Below are positions 1 to 9,788 of a DNA stretch of 64,000 bases, in pieces; the first letter of the stretch is position 1, and each line of letters begins with the position of its first letter. This DNA comes from Lotus japonicus (taxonomy: Eukaryota; Streptophyta; Magnoliopsida; Fabales; Fabaceae), in assembly GCF_012489685.1 (NCBI RefSeq), contig NC_080042.1:10056825-10120824 (forward strand), written 5' to 3'. Below the pieces are notes generated by a model. That model searched no databases, had not been told where the DNA came from, and worked only from the letters and a program-made list of their open reading frames with translations. The translations under genes were made by a program, and so were the position numbers.

Positions 1-1240
1 TATTTGGATTATTCATGGAAAAGTGCTTAATTCTACACTTTTAGTTTCTGTGACTGTTTTGCTAGAATAGGTTGAATCTGGAGCTACAGATATCCAAATT
101 GGGAGAATAATATATCGTTGGAAAGCTAACTCGAAGCTCTACAACTTTCATGTTCAGCATAATTCAATAATCAGCCTCTAACTTGGCCAGAATGTCCTTG
201 CAAAGTTGCTGTCGCTAATCCTGTGAGTCTGGAACAGTCTGCACTAAAATGATCATATCTTGGGCTACAGAACTCCGAATAAGGATCCGTTTGAAGGCCC
301 GCGAAGCTGACTTAAAGAGCTACAACTCTCATGTTTACCTCAATTGAAGATTCAGACTTCTTGTGGGACCCGCGAATGCCTGATTGTTCAGCAGCTTACT
401 CCTTTATGTGGGCCCGATTTTGTGAAGATTTAGAAAAGATTTAGATAACAAAGATTGTTACTTGATGAACAAGTTTATTTATTAGTATAAATAAGTGAGT
501 TTAGGCTTTTGTTAGACACCACCACCTCACCACATCTCACCATCACCTCCTCCACCTTCTCCTAATATCTCTCTCTATCTTTTCTAGTATGATAGAGAGA
601 GATATTAATGCAAATTTGAGGCTTTTGTTAGACACCACCACCTCACTATATCTCTCCATAGTTAGTCTTAGGATTTTTAATATTCTTGTGTTTGCAAACT
701 TGAGGTTATGTTCTTAATGCAAATTTCTTCTTTATTAATTCTCTTCATCTCTATTTCTGATCTAGGGTTTGCTTAATTCCGTAGTTTTAGAAATAAGAGT
801 TGATGCATGTTCACTTAGTTCATGTTAGTTCGTAACTGTTTCTTAATCGCTTAGTTTAGGAAACTGTGAATTGATTTTCGCTTAGTTAATCAACTCTCAC
901 GAATTAGGGAAACAATAAGGAAGAATTAATCTTTTGTAACCAATGAAGGTTTGTTGCACTTGAATGTTATAATCTGATGACTAACACTTTCTTTTATCTG
1001 ATTAAATCTCTTTTAAGTTTTGTTTGTTACTTTACAATCAAATCAATCAAACCCCTTTTTAATTGCTTTGTTTTACTCTATTATCAATTAATACTTCACC
1101 GAGTCCTTGTGAGATCGATCCTGGTGTTCAACACCTTGTACTGCATTCAAAGCAGAATACTTTGGCACGCACCCGCGACAGTGCGTTTGTCAGTTCATAT
1201 GGAGGGAATCACACAACTCCATCTTGATGAGTTATAGGTC
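1..1240 (+). repeat. LTR-like fragment of an unassigned retrotransposon
   Basis: There is no convincing coding frame here. A TATA motif (tataaata, about 486-493) is followed by a CT-rich leader-like stretch. A block of about 40 bases starting near 500 (ggcttttgttagacacc...) recurs near 617, and an older diverged duplication links about 80-180 with about 265-350 (ctacaactttcatg / ctacaactctcatg). The sequence near 1100-1175 (gagatcgatcctggtg ... tactttggcacgc) resembles the end of a gypsy-type LTR running into a primer site, but I could not find a second LTR copy, so the assignment is tentative. Confidence 0.35.
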
Positions 1241-1318
1241 GGCCGTGGGGCACGAGTTAACAGCGAGGGTACACAACCCTGTTGAGGGGGTTCAGAGAGC
1301 TTGTCTCAATCTTGAGCT

Positions 1319-1804
1319 TGTAGGAATTATATTAACCGGATCAATACTAGGAATTAGAACACCATGAGATATAATAGAATTATAAATCACGTACAGATCC
1401 TTTTAATTCACGGAAGCTGACACACAACTGTATGCGACAGAACAGGATCTTCCACTTGATCTCTCGTCTCTTGCAAACTGACCCGTTCGATGGAGCACAA
1501 GTCGTTAAAGAACGTCGGAGTCAAGTGGGGATCCTGCCCTCTATTAATAAAACATGGAAAACCTAATATCCATCCATCAAGGATATTAGGCCCATTGGGC
1601 CCTACACAAAAGCTCATGCACACTTGTCAATTGGGCTCAACCCAATAAACTTATATGCACATGTTGATTCCCAAAATAGCTCAAAATGATCACATTAACA
1701 AAAGAGCTCACAGAGAAAGAATATATCGGGTAACATTCAACTCATTTTAATAAAATAAAAAGTCATCAATCAATATAAGCCCAAATTAGAATAAAATTCT
1801 AACA
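1319..1804 (-). repeat. LTR of the copia-type remnant
   Basis: It is 486 bases with inverted ends TGTTAGAATT / AATTCCTACA when read on the minus strand. The adjoining plus-strand ttctcccacttggg (1805-1818) is a polypurine tract on the minus strand, which makes this the 3' LTR. No partner copy is present in the window. Confidence 0.55.
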
Positions 1805-1818
1805 TTCTCCCACTTGGG
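1805..1818 (-). promoter_or_regulatory. Polypurine tract of the copia-type remnant
   Basis: The minus strand reads cccaagtgggagaa directly before the LTR start TGTTAG, the usual position of a plus-strand DNA priming site. Confidence 0.5.
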
Positions 1819-2164
1819 CGATATTGATTGAGTTTTATTTATTTTTAAATTCATTTTTAAAAAAACGACTCTTGAGTTGAACAACTGTGACCACTTAAAC
1901 AACCTGATACAATCACCAAAAAAAATATATGACCATCACAGCCAACAAAATCATTAGCTAAGAGTCATAAGCAAAGATAAACTATTCGAAGTTTAGTTCA
2001 CCTATAACTACATAACCAACAATCTCATTAACATGATCATAACACAAGTGCGCAGTGTAGGTACACAACATAGCATAGTATGTGATCATCATCTTCATGA
2101 TATCGTGTATAGATCCACATTGTATCTTCCCAAGAAAACACAATCAATGTCACCAAGAGATGAC

Positions 2165-3193
2165 AAACATGTTTCTCATGAAACATCATTTCCATATAGG
2201 AAACCAACATCTTTCATATGAAAGATCAAATGTTTTCCACCAAGAAGTTTATTGCATGAGTTCTTTTGAGTAACATGAAATTTTATTTTGGGATTCTGTG
2301 ACAGTGGAAATTATCTACCCACAGGAGTTGATTTTTCTGAAACTGTTGTATGTGGTAGATGTTCTTTGCACATGAGAACTTATGTTCAAAACTTCTTGAA
2401 TCCTTGTTACGGGGACAGTGAAAATTTTACCCACAGGTGTTAAATTTTCTGAAACTGTTGTATATGGTATATACTCCTCCACAGGGGAGTTTATATTCAT
2501 ATAGTGTTGAATCATTTTAGTAAATAAATATTGTCCATTTTGATCAGTCAATAACGGATTATGTGTTTACTCTCAACTTTATATCATAATTTTTCCTTGA
2601 TATATGATCAGGTAAAGATGTTTTAAAGTTAGATTATAAATTTTTCAAAGGATGAAAATATATAAAGTGATTATATTTTGCCATGATGGATATGAACATT
2701 TATCCATGACAATATGTTTAAGTTTAAACTTAAGTGGATTTTCTTATTTACAAGAAAATGTTAATTGGCTTGAAAAGTGGGAGCTATAATATGCTTTATA
2801 TATTTTACTCATAATAGGTTGTACATGCATATGTTTGAAGTTTATAGAGAATATGATTGTGCCTAATCAAGTATTGTTAGATCATATTCTTGTGTTTTAT
2901 TTTATTTATGTCATGCAAGAAATTTGACAACATGAATACAAAGAGAAGCCAATTGTTTTGGTTCCGGAGTGAGAGATATGCGAAACACTCTCTTCTTAAG
3001 AAGTGTGATAGTTTAATGATATTGTTAATTTATTACTTATATAAACCTATGTAGTTTATGATTTCTTGATATGATGGGTTAGTGGGAGTTGATTATAAAT
3101 TGATATTAAATCTATCTGAAATTGTAACTCCCAGATATATCATGATTTTGTTGTTATATGCATATGGTTAAAAATTATGATGTTAGAATGATA
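2165..3193. repeat. Palindrome-rich non-coding interior, left part
   Basis: There is no coding frame. Short self-complementary units recur, including 2170-2185 (TGTTTC/GAAACA), 2189-2203 (TTTCC/GGAAA) and 2209-2226 (an 18-base perfect palindrome). A longer stem TGGGAGTT/AACTCCCA lies at about 3083-3134. A diverged duplication of a block around ctgaaactgttgtat occurs near 2337 and 2450. Confidence 0.6.
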
Positions 3194-3198
3194 ATACC

Positions 3199-4406
3199 TG
3201 TAAGATCAAGTTTTGATCTAGTAGTACAACTCTATGTTTTGATGATTACAAGTTAACCTTTTGATATGAACAATTGTGGTACTCTAACGTGTTTTTCTGA
3301 GTGTGTTATTTACAGGCTCTGACCTCAACTCAATCTCACACAAATCAGAAGCACTGTGTATAAAGAGCGACCCAAGCAACGCTTTCGCATTCACCATGTT
3401 CAGTATGAACAGTGGAAAAGCTTCAGAAGTTCTGAAGTTATACAAACTCTGATGTGGACTCAGTCACTAGAAGTTCTGAAGATCCAGAAAGTCTGATAAC
3501 CAAGAAACACTGAAGGCTCAGATATTCTGATGGTGTAGAAGACTCTAAAGATCCAGAAGCTGATTAGTGAAATTCTGATGTCCAGAAGCAAGATACTCTG
3601 AAGACCATGTACTTCCCTCTGAGTTCAGAATCAGAAGAAACAATGGTCAGAGGATCTGGGCTTTCCCTCTGACTCTGATCAACCGGCTTCACAAGTTCCA
3701 ACATGAAGCTTTCTCCTGATCAGAAGTCTCCTAGGTTTAAAGGTCAAGTCGCTATCCAAGTACAAAAGCAACTGTACCTTCCTGACGACCTACCTAACAG
3801 TCTCAGACACAGCAGAAGCTGGATTTTCCAGAACTGCCCTCCAACGGTAGCATTTCCCATGCAACGCTCAACCCTAATCCTTGGAGTATATAAAGAGGCT
3901 GAAGACTGAAAGAAGCGGCTAAAAGCATTCACATACGCACAAGACAAATTCAAATTCTTCTAAGCTTTCTTTCATCTGAAATTCATTGAGTTTACTATTA
4001 GCTTTTTAGAAGCAAATCTCTTGTAAACAATTCTTTGATAAACAGTTTGTTTAGTTCCTTTAGGAGATCAAGGTTGATCGAATCCTAGAGAAGACTAAGA
4101 GAGTGAATCTTAGTGTGAGCTAAGTCAGTGTAATTGTTAGTCACTTGTAGGTTTCAAGTGCAGTTGTAACTCTTACCTGATTAGTGGATTGCCTTCATTC
4201 TAAGAAGAAAGAAATCACCTTAACGGGTGGACTGGAGTAGCTTGAGTGATTTATCAAGTGAACCAGGATAAAATCCTTGTGTGCTTTTCTATCTCTTATC
4301 TTTGGCACTTAAGTTCTCGAAAGATTTGTCAAAATCTTTAAGGTGGAAGCTTTATCTTGAAAACGTTATTCAAACCCCCCCCTTTCTACCGTTTTTCATA
4401 CCTTCA
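3199..4406 (+). repeat. Sirevirus 5' LTR
   Basis: It begins TGTAAGATCAAG and ends ACCTTCA. A TATA box (tatataaag, 3887-3895) marks the expected promoter. It is almost identical to 14014-15220. Confidence 0.95.
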
Positions 4407-4408
4407 AT

Positions 4409-4420
4409 TGGTATCAGAGC
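4409..4420 (+). promoter_or_regulatory. Sirevirus primer binding site (tRNA-iMet)
   Basis: tggtatcagagc lies two bases after the 5' LTR and is the standard copia primer site complementary to the 3' end of initiator methionine tRNA. Confidence 0.95.
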
Positions 4421-4478
4421 GCAAGTTCTGATTACCACACCTAACAGTGTTCAGTGATCCGGGCCGGTGTGAAAAACA

Positions 4479-6389
4479 ATGGCTGCCACCACCAGTGAAA
4501 CTCAAAGAGATGGTTACAATGCAAAGCCTCCTATGTTCGACGGTCAAAGGTTCGAATATTGGAAAGATAGACTGGAAAGTTTCTTTCTGGGTTTCGATGC
4601 AGATCTCTGGGATATTATTGTGGATGGCTACGAGCGTCCAGTTGATGCAGATGGCAAGAAGATCCCAAGGTCAGAGATGACTGCAGATCAAAAGAAGCTG
4701 TACTCACAACATCACAAAGCAAGAGCAATTCTTCTAAGTGCTATTTCCTATGAAGAGTACCAGAAGATTACAGATCGTGAGTTTGCGAAAGGCATTTTCG
4801 AATCTCTGAAGATGTCTCATGAAGGAAACAAGAAAGTCAAAGAATCAAAGGCATTGTCTTTGATCCAAAAGTATGAATCCTTCATCATGGAGCCAAATGA
4901 GTCCATTGAAGAAATGTTCTCCAGATTTCAGTTGCTTGTAGCTGGCATACGACCTCTCAACAAGAGCTACACAACAAAAGATCATGTCATAAGGGTCATC
5001 AGATGTCTTCCTGAAAGTTGGATGCCTTTAGTGACTTCAATAGAGCTCACGAGAGATGTTGAGAATATGAGTTTAGAAGAACTCATCAGCATTTTGAAAT
5101 GCCATGAGCTGAAGCGCTCAGAGATGCAAGATCTGAGGAAAAAGTCCATAGCCTTGAAATCTAAATCTGAAAAGGCTAAGGCTGAGAAGTCAAAAGCTCT
5201 TCAAGCTGAAGAAGAGGAATCTGAAGAAGCATCAGAAGATTCTGATGAAGATGAGCTGACTCTGATCTCCAAGAGACTCAATCGCATCTGGAAGCACAGG
5301 CAGAGCAAATACAAAGGCTCTGGAAAGGCAAAAGGAAAGTCTGAATCCTCAGGTCAGAAGAAGTCCTCACTTAAGGAAGTCACATGCTTTGAGTGCAAAG
5401 AATCAGGGCACTACAAAAGTGACTGTCCAAAGTTGAAGAAGGACAAGAAGCCAAAGAAGCACTTCAAGACAAAGAAGAGTCTGATGGTGACATTTGATGA
5501 ATCAGAGTCAGAGGATGTTGACTCTGATGGTGAAGTCCAAGGACTCATGGCTATTGTCAAAGACAAAGAAGCAGAGTCAAAGGGAGCTGTTGACTCTGAC
5601 TCAGAATCAGAAGGAGATCCTAACTCAGACGATGAAAATGAGGTATTCGCTTCTTTCTCTACCTCTGAACTGAAACATGCATTGTCTGATATCATGGATA
5701 AGTATAACTCCTTATTGTTTAAGCATAAGAAGCTGAAAAAGGACTTATCTGTTGTTTCCAAGACTCCTTCTGAACATGAGAAAATTATTTCTGATTTGAA
5801 AAATGATAATCATGCTTTGATCAATTCTAACTCTGTGCTTAAGAACCAGATTGCTAAGTTAGAAGAAATTGTTGCTTGTGATGCCTCTGATTGTAGAAAT
5901 GAGTCTAAGTATGAAAAGTCTTTTCAAAGATTCCTAGCTAAAAGCGTGGATAGAAGCTTAATGGCTTCAATGATCTATGGCGTAAGCAGAAATGGAATGC
6001 ATGGCATTGGCTATTCTAAACCAATTAGAAATGAGCCCTCTGTGTCTAAAGCTAAATCCTTGTATGAATGCTTTGTTCCCTCTGGTACCATATTGCCTGA
6101 TCCTTTACCTGCTAAAGTTGCTAAAAACCCTCTTAAAAAGGGATCCTTCTCTATGTCTAAATATCATGCAAATATTCCTTTAAAATATCATGTTGAGACA
6201 CCCAAGGTGATCAGAACCTCTGGGGTAACTAACAAGAAAGGACCCAGAAAGTGGGTACCTAAGGACAAGATTATCTATGTTGCAGATATCCTTGATAGCT
6301 CCACTGAAACACCAATCATGGTATCTGGACAGTGGATGTTCGTGTCACATGACGGGAGAAAGGCGTATGTTCCAAGAGCTAAAACTTAA
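4479..6389 (+). CDS. gag: Sirevirus gag polyprotein
   Basis: The 636-residue capsid/nucleocapsid precursor starts at the first good ATG after the primer site. Residues about 15-210 form the copia-type gag domain (the UBN2/DUF4219-like fold, with a Tyr-Trp-Lys near residue 27). A single zinc knuckle CX2CX4HX4C ([14 protein letters not shown]) lies near residues 303-316, preceded by Lys-rich and followed by Ser/Asp/Glu-rich sequence, and a coiled-coil-like stretch lies near 430-470. The 3' end overlaps pol by 113 bases in a different frame. Gag assembles the cytoplasmic particle and packages the RNA. No stops or frameshifts are seen. Confidence 0.93.
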   Translation: MAATTSETQRDGYNAKPPMFDGQRFEYWKDRLESFFLGFDADLWDIIVDGYERPVDADGKKIPRSEMTADQKKLYSQHHKARAILLSAISYEEYQKITDREFAKGIFESLKMSHEGNKKVKESKALSLIQKYESFIMEPNESIEEMFSRFQLLVAGIRPLNKSYTTKDHVIRVIRCLPESWMPLVTSIELTRDVENMSLEELISILKCHELKRSEMQDLRKKSIALKSKSEKAKAEKSKALQAEEEESEEASEDSDEDELTLISKRLNRIWKHRQSKYKGSGKAKGKSESSGQKKSSLKEVTCFECKESGHYKSDCPKLKKDKKPKKHFKTKKSLMVTFDESESEDVDSDGEVQGLMAIVKDKEAESKGAVDSDSESEGDPNSDDENEVFASFSTSELKHALSDIMDKYNSLLFKHKKLKKDLSVVSKTPSEHEKIISDLKNDNHALINSNSVLKNQIAKLEEIVACDASDCRNESKYEKSFQRFLAKSVDRSLMASMIYGVSRNGMHGIGYSKPIRNEPSVSKAKSLYECFVPSGTILPDPLPAKVAKNPLKKGSFSMSKYHANIPLKYHVETPKVIRTSGVTNKKGPRKWVPKDKIIYVADILDSSTETPIMVSGQWMFVSHDGRKAYVPRAKT

Positions 6390-9345
6390 GCCTGGAGGCG
6401 AAGTTGGCTTTGGAGGAAATGAAAAGGGTAAAATTGTTGGTACTGGTACTATTTGTGTAGATAGTAGTCCATGCATTGATAATGTGTTATTGGTAGACGG
6501 CTTAACACATAACTTATTGTCTATAAGTCAATTAGCTGACAAGGGTTATGATGTTATATTCAATCAAAAGTCCTGCCGGGCTGTAAGTCAAATCGATGGC
6601 TCTGTTCTGTTTAACAGCAAGAGGAAGAACAACATTTATAAGATCAGATTATCCGAGTTGGAGGCTCAGAATGTGAAGTGCCTTCTGTCTGTTAATGAAG
6701 AGCAGTGGGTATGGCATAGACGGTTAGGGCATGCCAGTATGAGAAAGATTTCTCAGCTGAGCAAGCTAAACCTTGTCAGGGGCTTACCCAATCTGAAGTT
6801 TGCTTCAGACGCTCTTTGTGAAGCATGTCAGAAAGGCAAATTCACAAAAGTCCCTTTCAAGGCAAAGAATGTTGTCTCAACCTCAAGGCCGTTGGAACTT
6901 CTGCATATCGACCTTTTTGGACCAGTGAAAACTGAGTCTATAGGTGGCAAGAGATATGGGATGGTTATCGTTGATGACTATAGCCGCTGGACATGGGTAA
7001 AGTTTCTAACCCGCAAGGATGAGTCTCATGCTGTGTTCTCTACCTTCATTGCCCAAGTGCAAAACGAGAAGGCTTGTAGGATTGTGCGTGTCAGAAGTGA
7101 CCATGGTGGAGAGTTTGAGAATGACAAGTTTGAGAGTCTGTTTGATTCCTATGGAATTGCACATGATTTCTCTTGTCCCAGAACTCCTCAACAAAATGGT
7201 GTTGTTGAGAGGAAGAACAGAACTCTTCAGGAGATGGCTAGAACCATGCTCCAAGAAACTGGCATGGCTAAGCACTTTTGGGCAGAGGCAGTAAATACAG
7301 CATGTTACATTCAGAACAGAATCTCTGTGAGACCAATTCTGAATAAGACTCCCTATGAATTGTGGAAGAACATAAAACCCAACATCTCTTATTTTCATCC
7401 TTTTGGCTGTGTTTGTTATGCTAAATCTTCTAAATGTCTATTACTTGGTTATTCTGAGAGATCTAAAGGTTTTAGATTTTATAATACTGATGCTAAGACT
7501 ATTGAAGAATCTATTCATGTTAAATTTGACGATAAGCTTGACTCTGACCAGTCAAAGCTAGTTGAGAAGTTTGCAGATTTAAGCATGAATGTTTCTGACA
7601 AAGGCAAAGCTCCAGAGGAAGCTGAGCCAGAGGAAGATGAACCAGAGGAAGAAGCTGGTCCCTCTGACTCACAAACTCTGAAGAAGAGCAGAATCACTGC
7701 AGCTCACCCTAAGGAATTGATTCTGGGCAACAAAGACGAACCAGTCAGAACCAGATCAGCCTTCAGACCCTCTGAAGAGACCCTGCTCAGTCTGAAAGGA
7801 TTGGTGTCCTTAATTGAACCCAAGTCCATAGATGAAGCTCTTCAGGACAAGGATTGGATTCTGGCCATGGAAGAAGAATTGAATCAATTCTCCAAGAACG
7901 ATGTTTGGAGCTTAGTGAAGAAGCCTGAGAGTGTCCATGTAATTGGAACAAAATGGGTATTCAGAAACAAGCTGAATGAGAAAGGAGATGTAGTCAGAAA
8001 CAAGGCAAGGCTAGTTGCTCAAGGCTACAGCCAACAGGAAGGAATAGACTACACTGAAACATTTGCTCCAGTAGCAAGACTGGAGGCAATCAGACTGTTG
8101 ATCTCTTTCTCAGTGAATCACAACATAGTTCTACATCAGATGGACGTGAAGAGTGCCTTCCTAAATGGTTATATTTCAGAGGAAGTCTATGTTCATCAAC
8201 CCCCAGGTTTTGAAGATGAGAAGAAGCCAGACCATGTGTTCAAATTGAAGAAGTCACTCTATGGTCTGAAGCAAGCTCCCAGAGCATGGTATGAGAGACT
8301 CAGCTTATTCCATCTGGAGAATGAGTTTGTAAGGGGTAAAGTAGATACAACTCTTTTTTGCAAGACTTATAAAGATGATATCTTAATTGTGCAAATTTAT
8401 GTTGATGATATTATATTTGGTTCTGCTAATCAATCTCTATGCAAAGAATTTTCTGAGATGATGCAGGCTGAATTTGAGATGAGTATGATGGGAGAATTAA
8501 AGTACTTTCTGGGAATACAAGTTGATCAAACACCAGAAGGAACATATATCCATCAGAGCAAGTACACTAAAGAACTTCTGAAGAAGTTCAATATGCTGGA
8601 ATCTACAGTGGCCAAGACTCCAATGCATCCTACATGCATTCTGGAGAAAGAAGATAAAAGTGGTAAAGTATGTCAGAAGCTCTATCGTGGCATGATAGGT
8701 TCACTTCTATACTTAACTGCATCTAGGCCAGACATACTATTTAGTGTTCATTTATGTGCTCGTTTCCAATCAGATCCAAGGGAAACCCACTTAACTGCTG
8801 TTAAGAGGATCCTAAGGTATCTGAAAGGCACCACTAACCTTGGCTTGATGTATAAGAAAACATCAGAGTATAAGCTTTCAGGTTATTGTGATGCTGATTA
8901 TGCTGGAGATAGAACAGAGAGAAAAAGTACTTCTGGAAATTGTCAATTTCTGGGAAGCAATCTAGTCTCATGGGCAAGCAAGAGGCAATCAACCATTGCA
9001 CTATCAACTGCAGAGGCAGAATATATCTCAGCAGCAATATGCAGCACTCAGATGCTCTGGATGAAACATCAGCTGGAGGATTATCAGATCCTTGAGAGCA
9101 ATATCCCAATCTATTGTGATAACACTGCTGCAATCTCATTGAGTAAGAATCCTATCTTGCATTCAAGGGCAAAGCACATTGAGGTAAAGTATCACTTTAT
9201 TAGAGATTATGTACAGAAGGGCGTACTTCTTCTGAAGTTTGTTGATACTGACCATCAATGGGCAGATATCTTTACAAAGCCCTTAGCAGAGGATAGATTT
9301 AATTTTATTCTGAAAAATCTGAACATGGACTTTTGTCCAGAGTGA
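6277..9345 (+). CDS. pol: Sirevirus pol polyprotein (protease, integrase, RT, RNase H)
   Basis: The 1022-residue frame is +1 relative to gag, so expression probably needs frameshifting; the listed start is only the first Met in frame. In order: protease (WYLDSGCS near residue 16); integrase with its HHCC finger ([10 protein letters not shown]) and catalytic core ([28 protein letters not shown]); RT ([27 protein letters not shown]); RNase H ([29 protein letters not shown]). It copies the element RNA and integrates the DNA. The integrase C-terminal region around [15 protein letters not shown] looks about 12-14 residues shorter than usual, an in-frame deletion that may impair it. Otherwise the frame is intact. 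Confidence 0.93.
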   Translation: MLQISLIAPLKHQSWYLDSGCSCHMTGERRMFQELKLKPGGEVGFGGNEKGKIVGTGTICVDSSPCIDNVLLVDGLTHNLLSISQLADKGYDVIFNQKSCRAVSQIDGSVLFNSKRKNNIYKIRLSELEAQNVKCLLSVNEEQWVWHRRLGHASMRKISQLSKLNLVRGLPNLKFASDALCEACQKGKFTKVPFKAKNVVSTSRPLELLHIDLFGPVKTESIGGKRYGMVIVDDYSRWTWVKFLTRKDESHAVFSTFIAQVQNEKACRIVRVRSDHGGEFENDKFESLFDSYGIAHDFSCPRTPQQNGVVERKNRTLQEMARTMLQETGMAKHFWAEAVNTACYIQNRISVRPILNKTPYELWKNIKPNISYFHPFGCVCYAKSSKCLLLGYSERSKGFRFYNTDAKTIEESIHVKFDDKLDSDQSKLVEKFADLSMNVSDKGKAPEEAEPEEDEPEEEAGPSDSQTLKKSRITAAHPKELILGNKDEPVRTRSAFRPSEETLLSLKGLVSLIEPKSIDEALQDKDWILAMEEELNQFSKNDVWSLVKKPESVHVIGTKWVFRNKLNEKGDVVRNKARLVAQGYSQQEGIDYTETFAPVARLEAIRLLISFSVNHNIVLHQMDVKSAFLNGYISEEVYVHQPPGFEDEKKPDHVFKLKKSLYGLKQAPRAWYERLSLFHLENEFVRGKVDTTLFCKTYKDDILIVQIYVDDIIFGSANQSLCKEFSEMMQAEFEMSMMGELKYFLGIQVDQTPEGTYIHQSKYTKELLKKFNMLESTVAKTPMHPTCILEKEDKSGKVCQKLYRGMIGSLLYLTASRPDILFSVHLCARFQSDPRETHLTAVKRILRYLKGTTNLGLMYKKTSEYKLSGYCDADYAGDRTERKSTSGNCQFLGSNLVSWASKRQSTIALSTAEAEYISAAICSTQMLWMKHQLEDYQILESNIPIYCDNTAAISLSKNPILHSRAKHIEVKYHFIRDYVQKGVLLLKFVDTDHQWADIFTKPLAEDRFNFILKNLNMDFCPE

Positions 9346-9540
9346 AGATGGATCAGAACCTCTGACTATGATACTTCTTGATCAGAAGATGTCTAGTCCA
9401 GAAGGTAACTCAATCAGAGTGTGTGTACCCATTGGTACTGACTCTGAAGTTGAGACAGCAACACGTGTGTCAGTATTTCTGATGCATAGTTCCTTGTGCC
9501 CGTGTGACAGTCTGTCATGTTACGTGTAGATGTGCTTCTC

Positions 9541-9788
9541 TCCTGTGTGTGATATGTGTATTTACTGTTACTATCTATCTTTAATTTTCAACCGTTGATT
9601 TTAAATTGCCTTTTGAATCAACAACGGTTATTTGTCAAAACCCACTATACACACACGATCTCCTTCACTTTCGGTTTTTACTCTCTCTCTCTTCTGCTAT
9701 TTCAAAACCGCTTACCCTCGATTTCTCTCTCGATCTCTCCTCATCTTTCAACCTTCATCTTCTACCTAAACCTTCAACCGCTCCAAAA
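9541..9788 (+). promoter_or_regulatory. Leader-like region ahead of the envelope-like ORF
   Basis: The spacer contains an inverted repeat (aaccgttgatt 9590-9600 against aatcaacaacggtt 9616-9629) and then a long pyrimidine-rich run (about 9675-9750), as in plant 5' leaders. The third ORF may therefore be expressed from its own transcript or a spliced one. This is inference from composition only. Confidence 0.35.

Noticed and set aside
1319..1804. Solo LTR formed by recombination
   Set aside because: The flanking five bases do not match (gagct against ttctc), and a polypurine tract follows, so interior sequence is still attached.
5411..5761. Antisense Ser/Glu-rich frame opposite the Sirevirus gag
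   Set aside because: It mirrors the acidic repeat of gag in the opposite strand and has no promoter-like signal.
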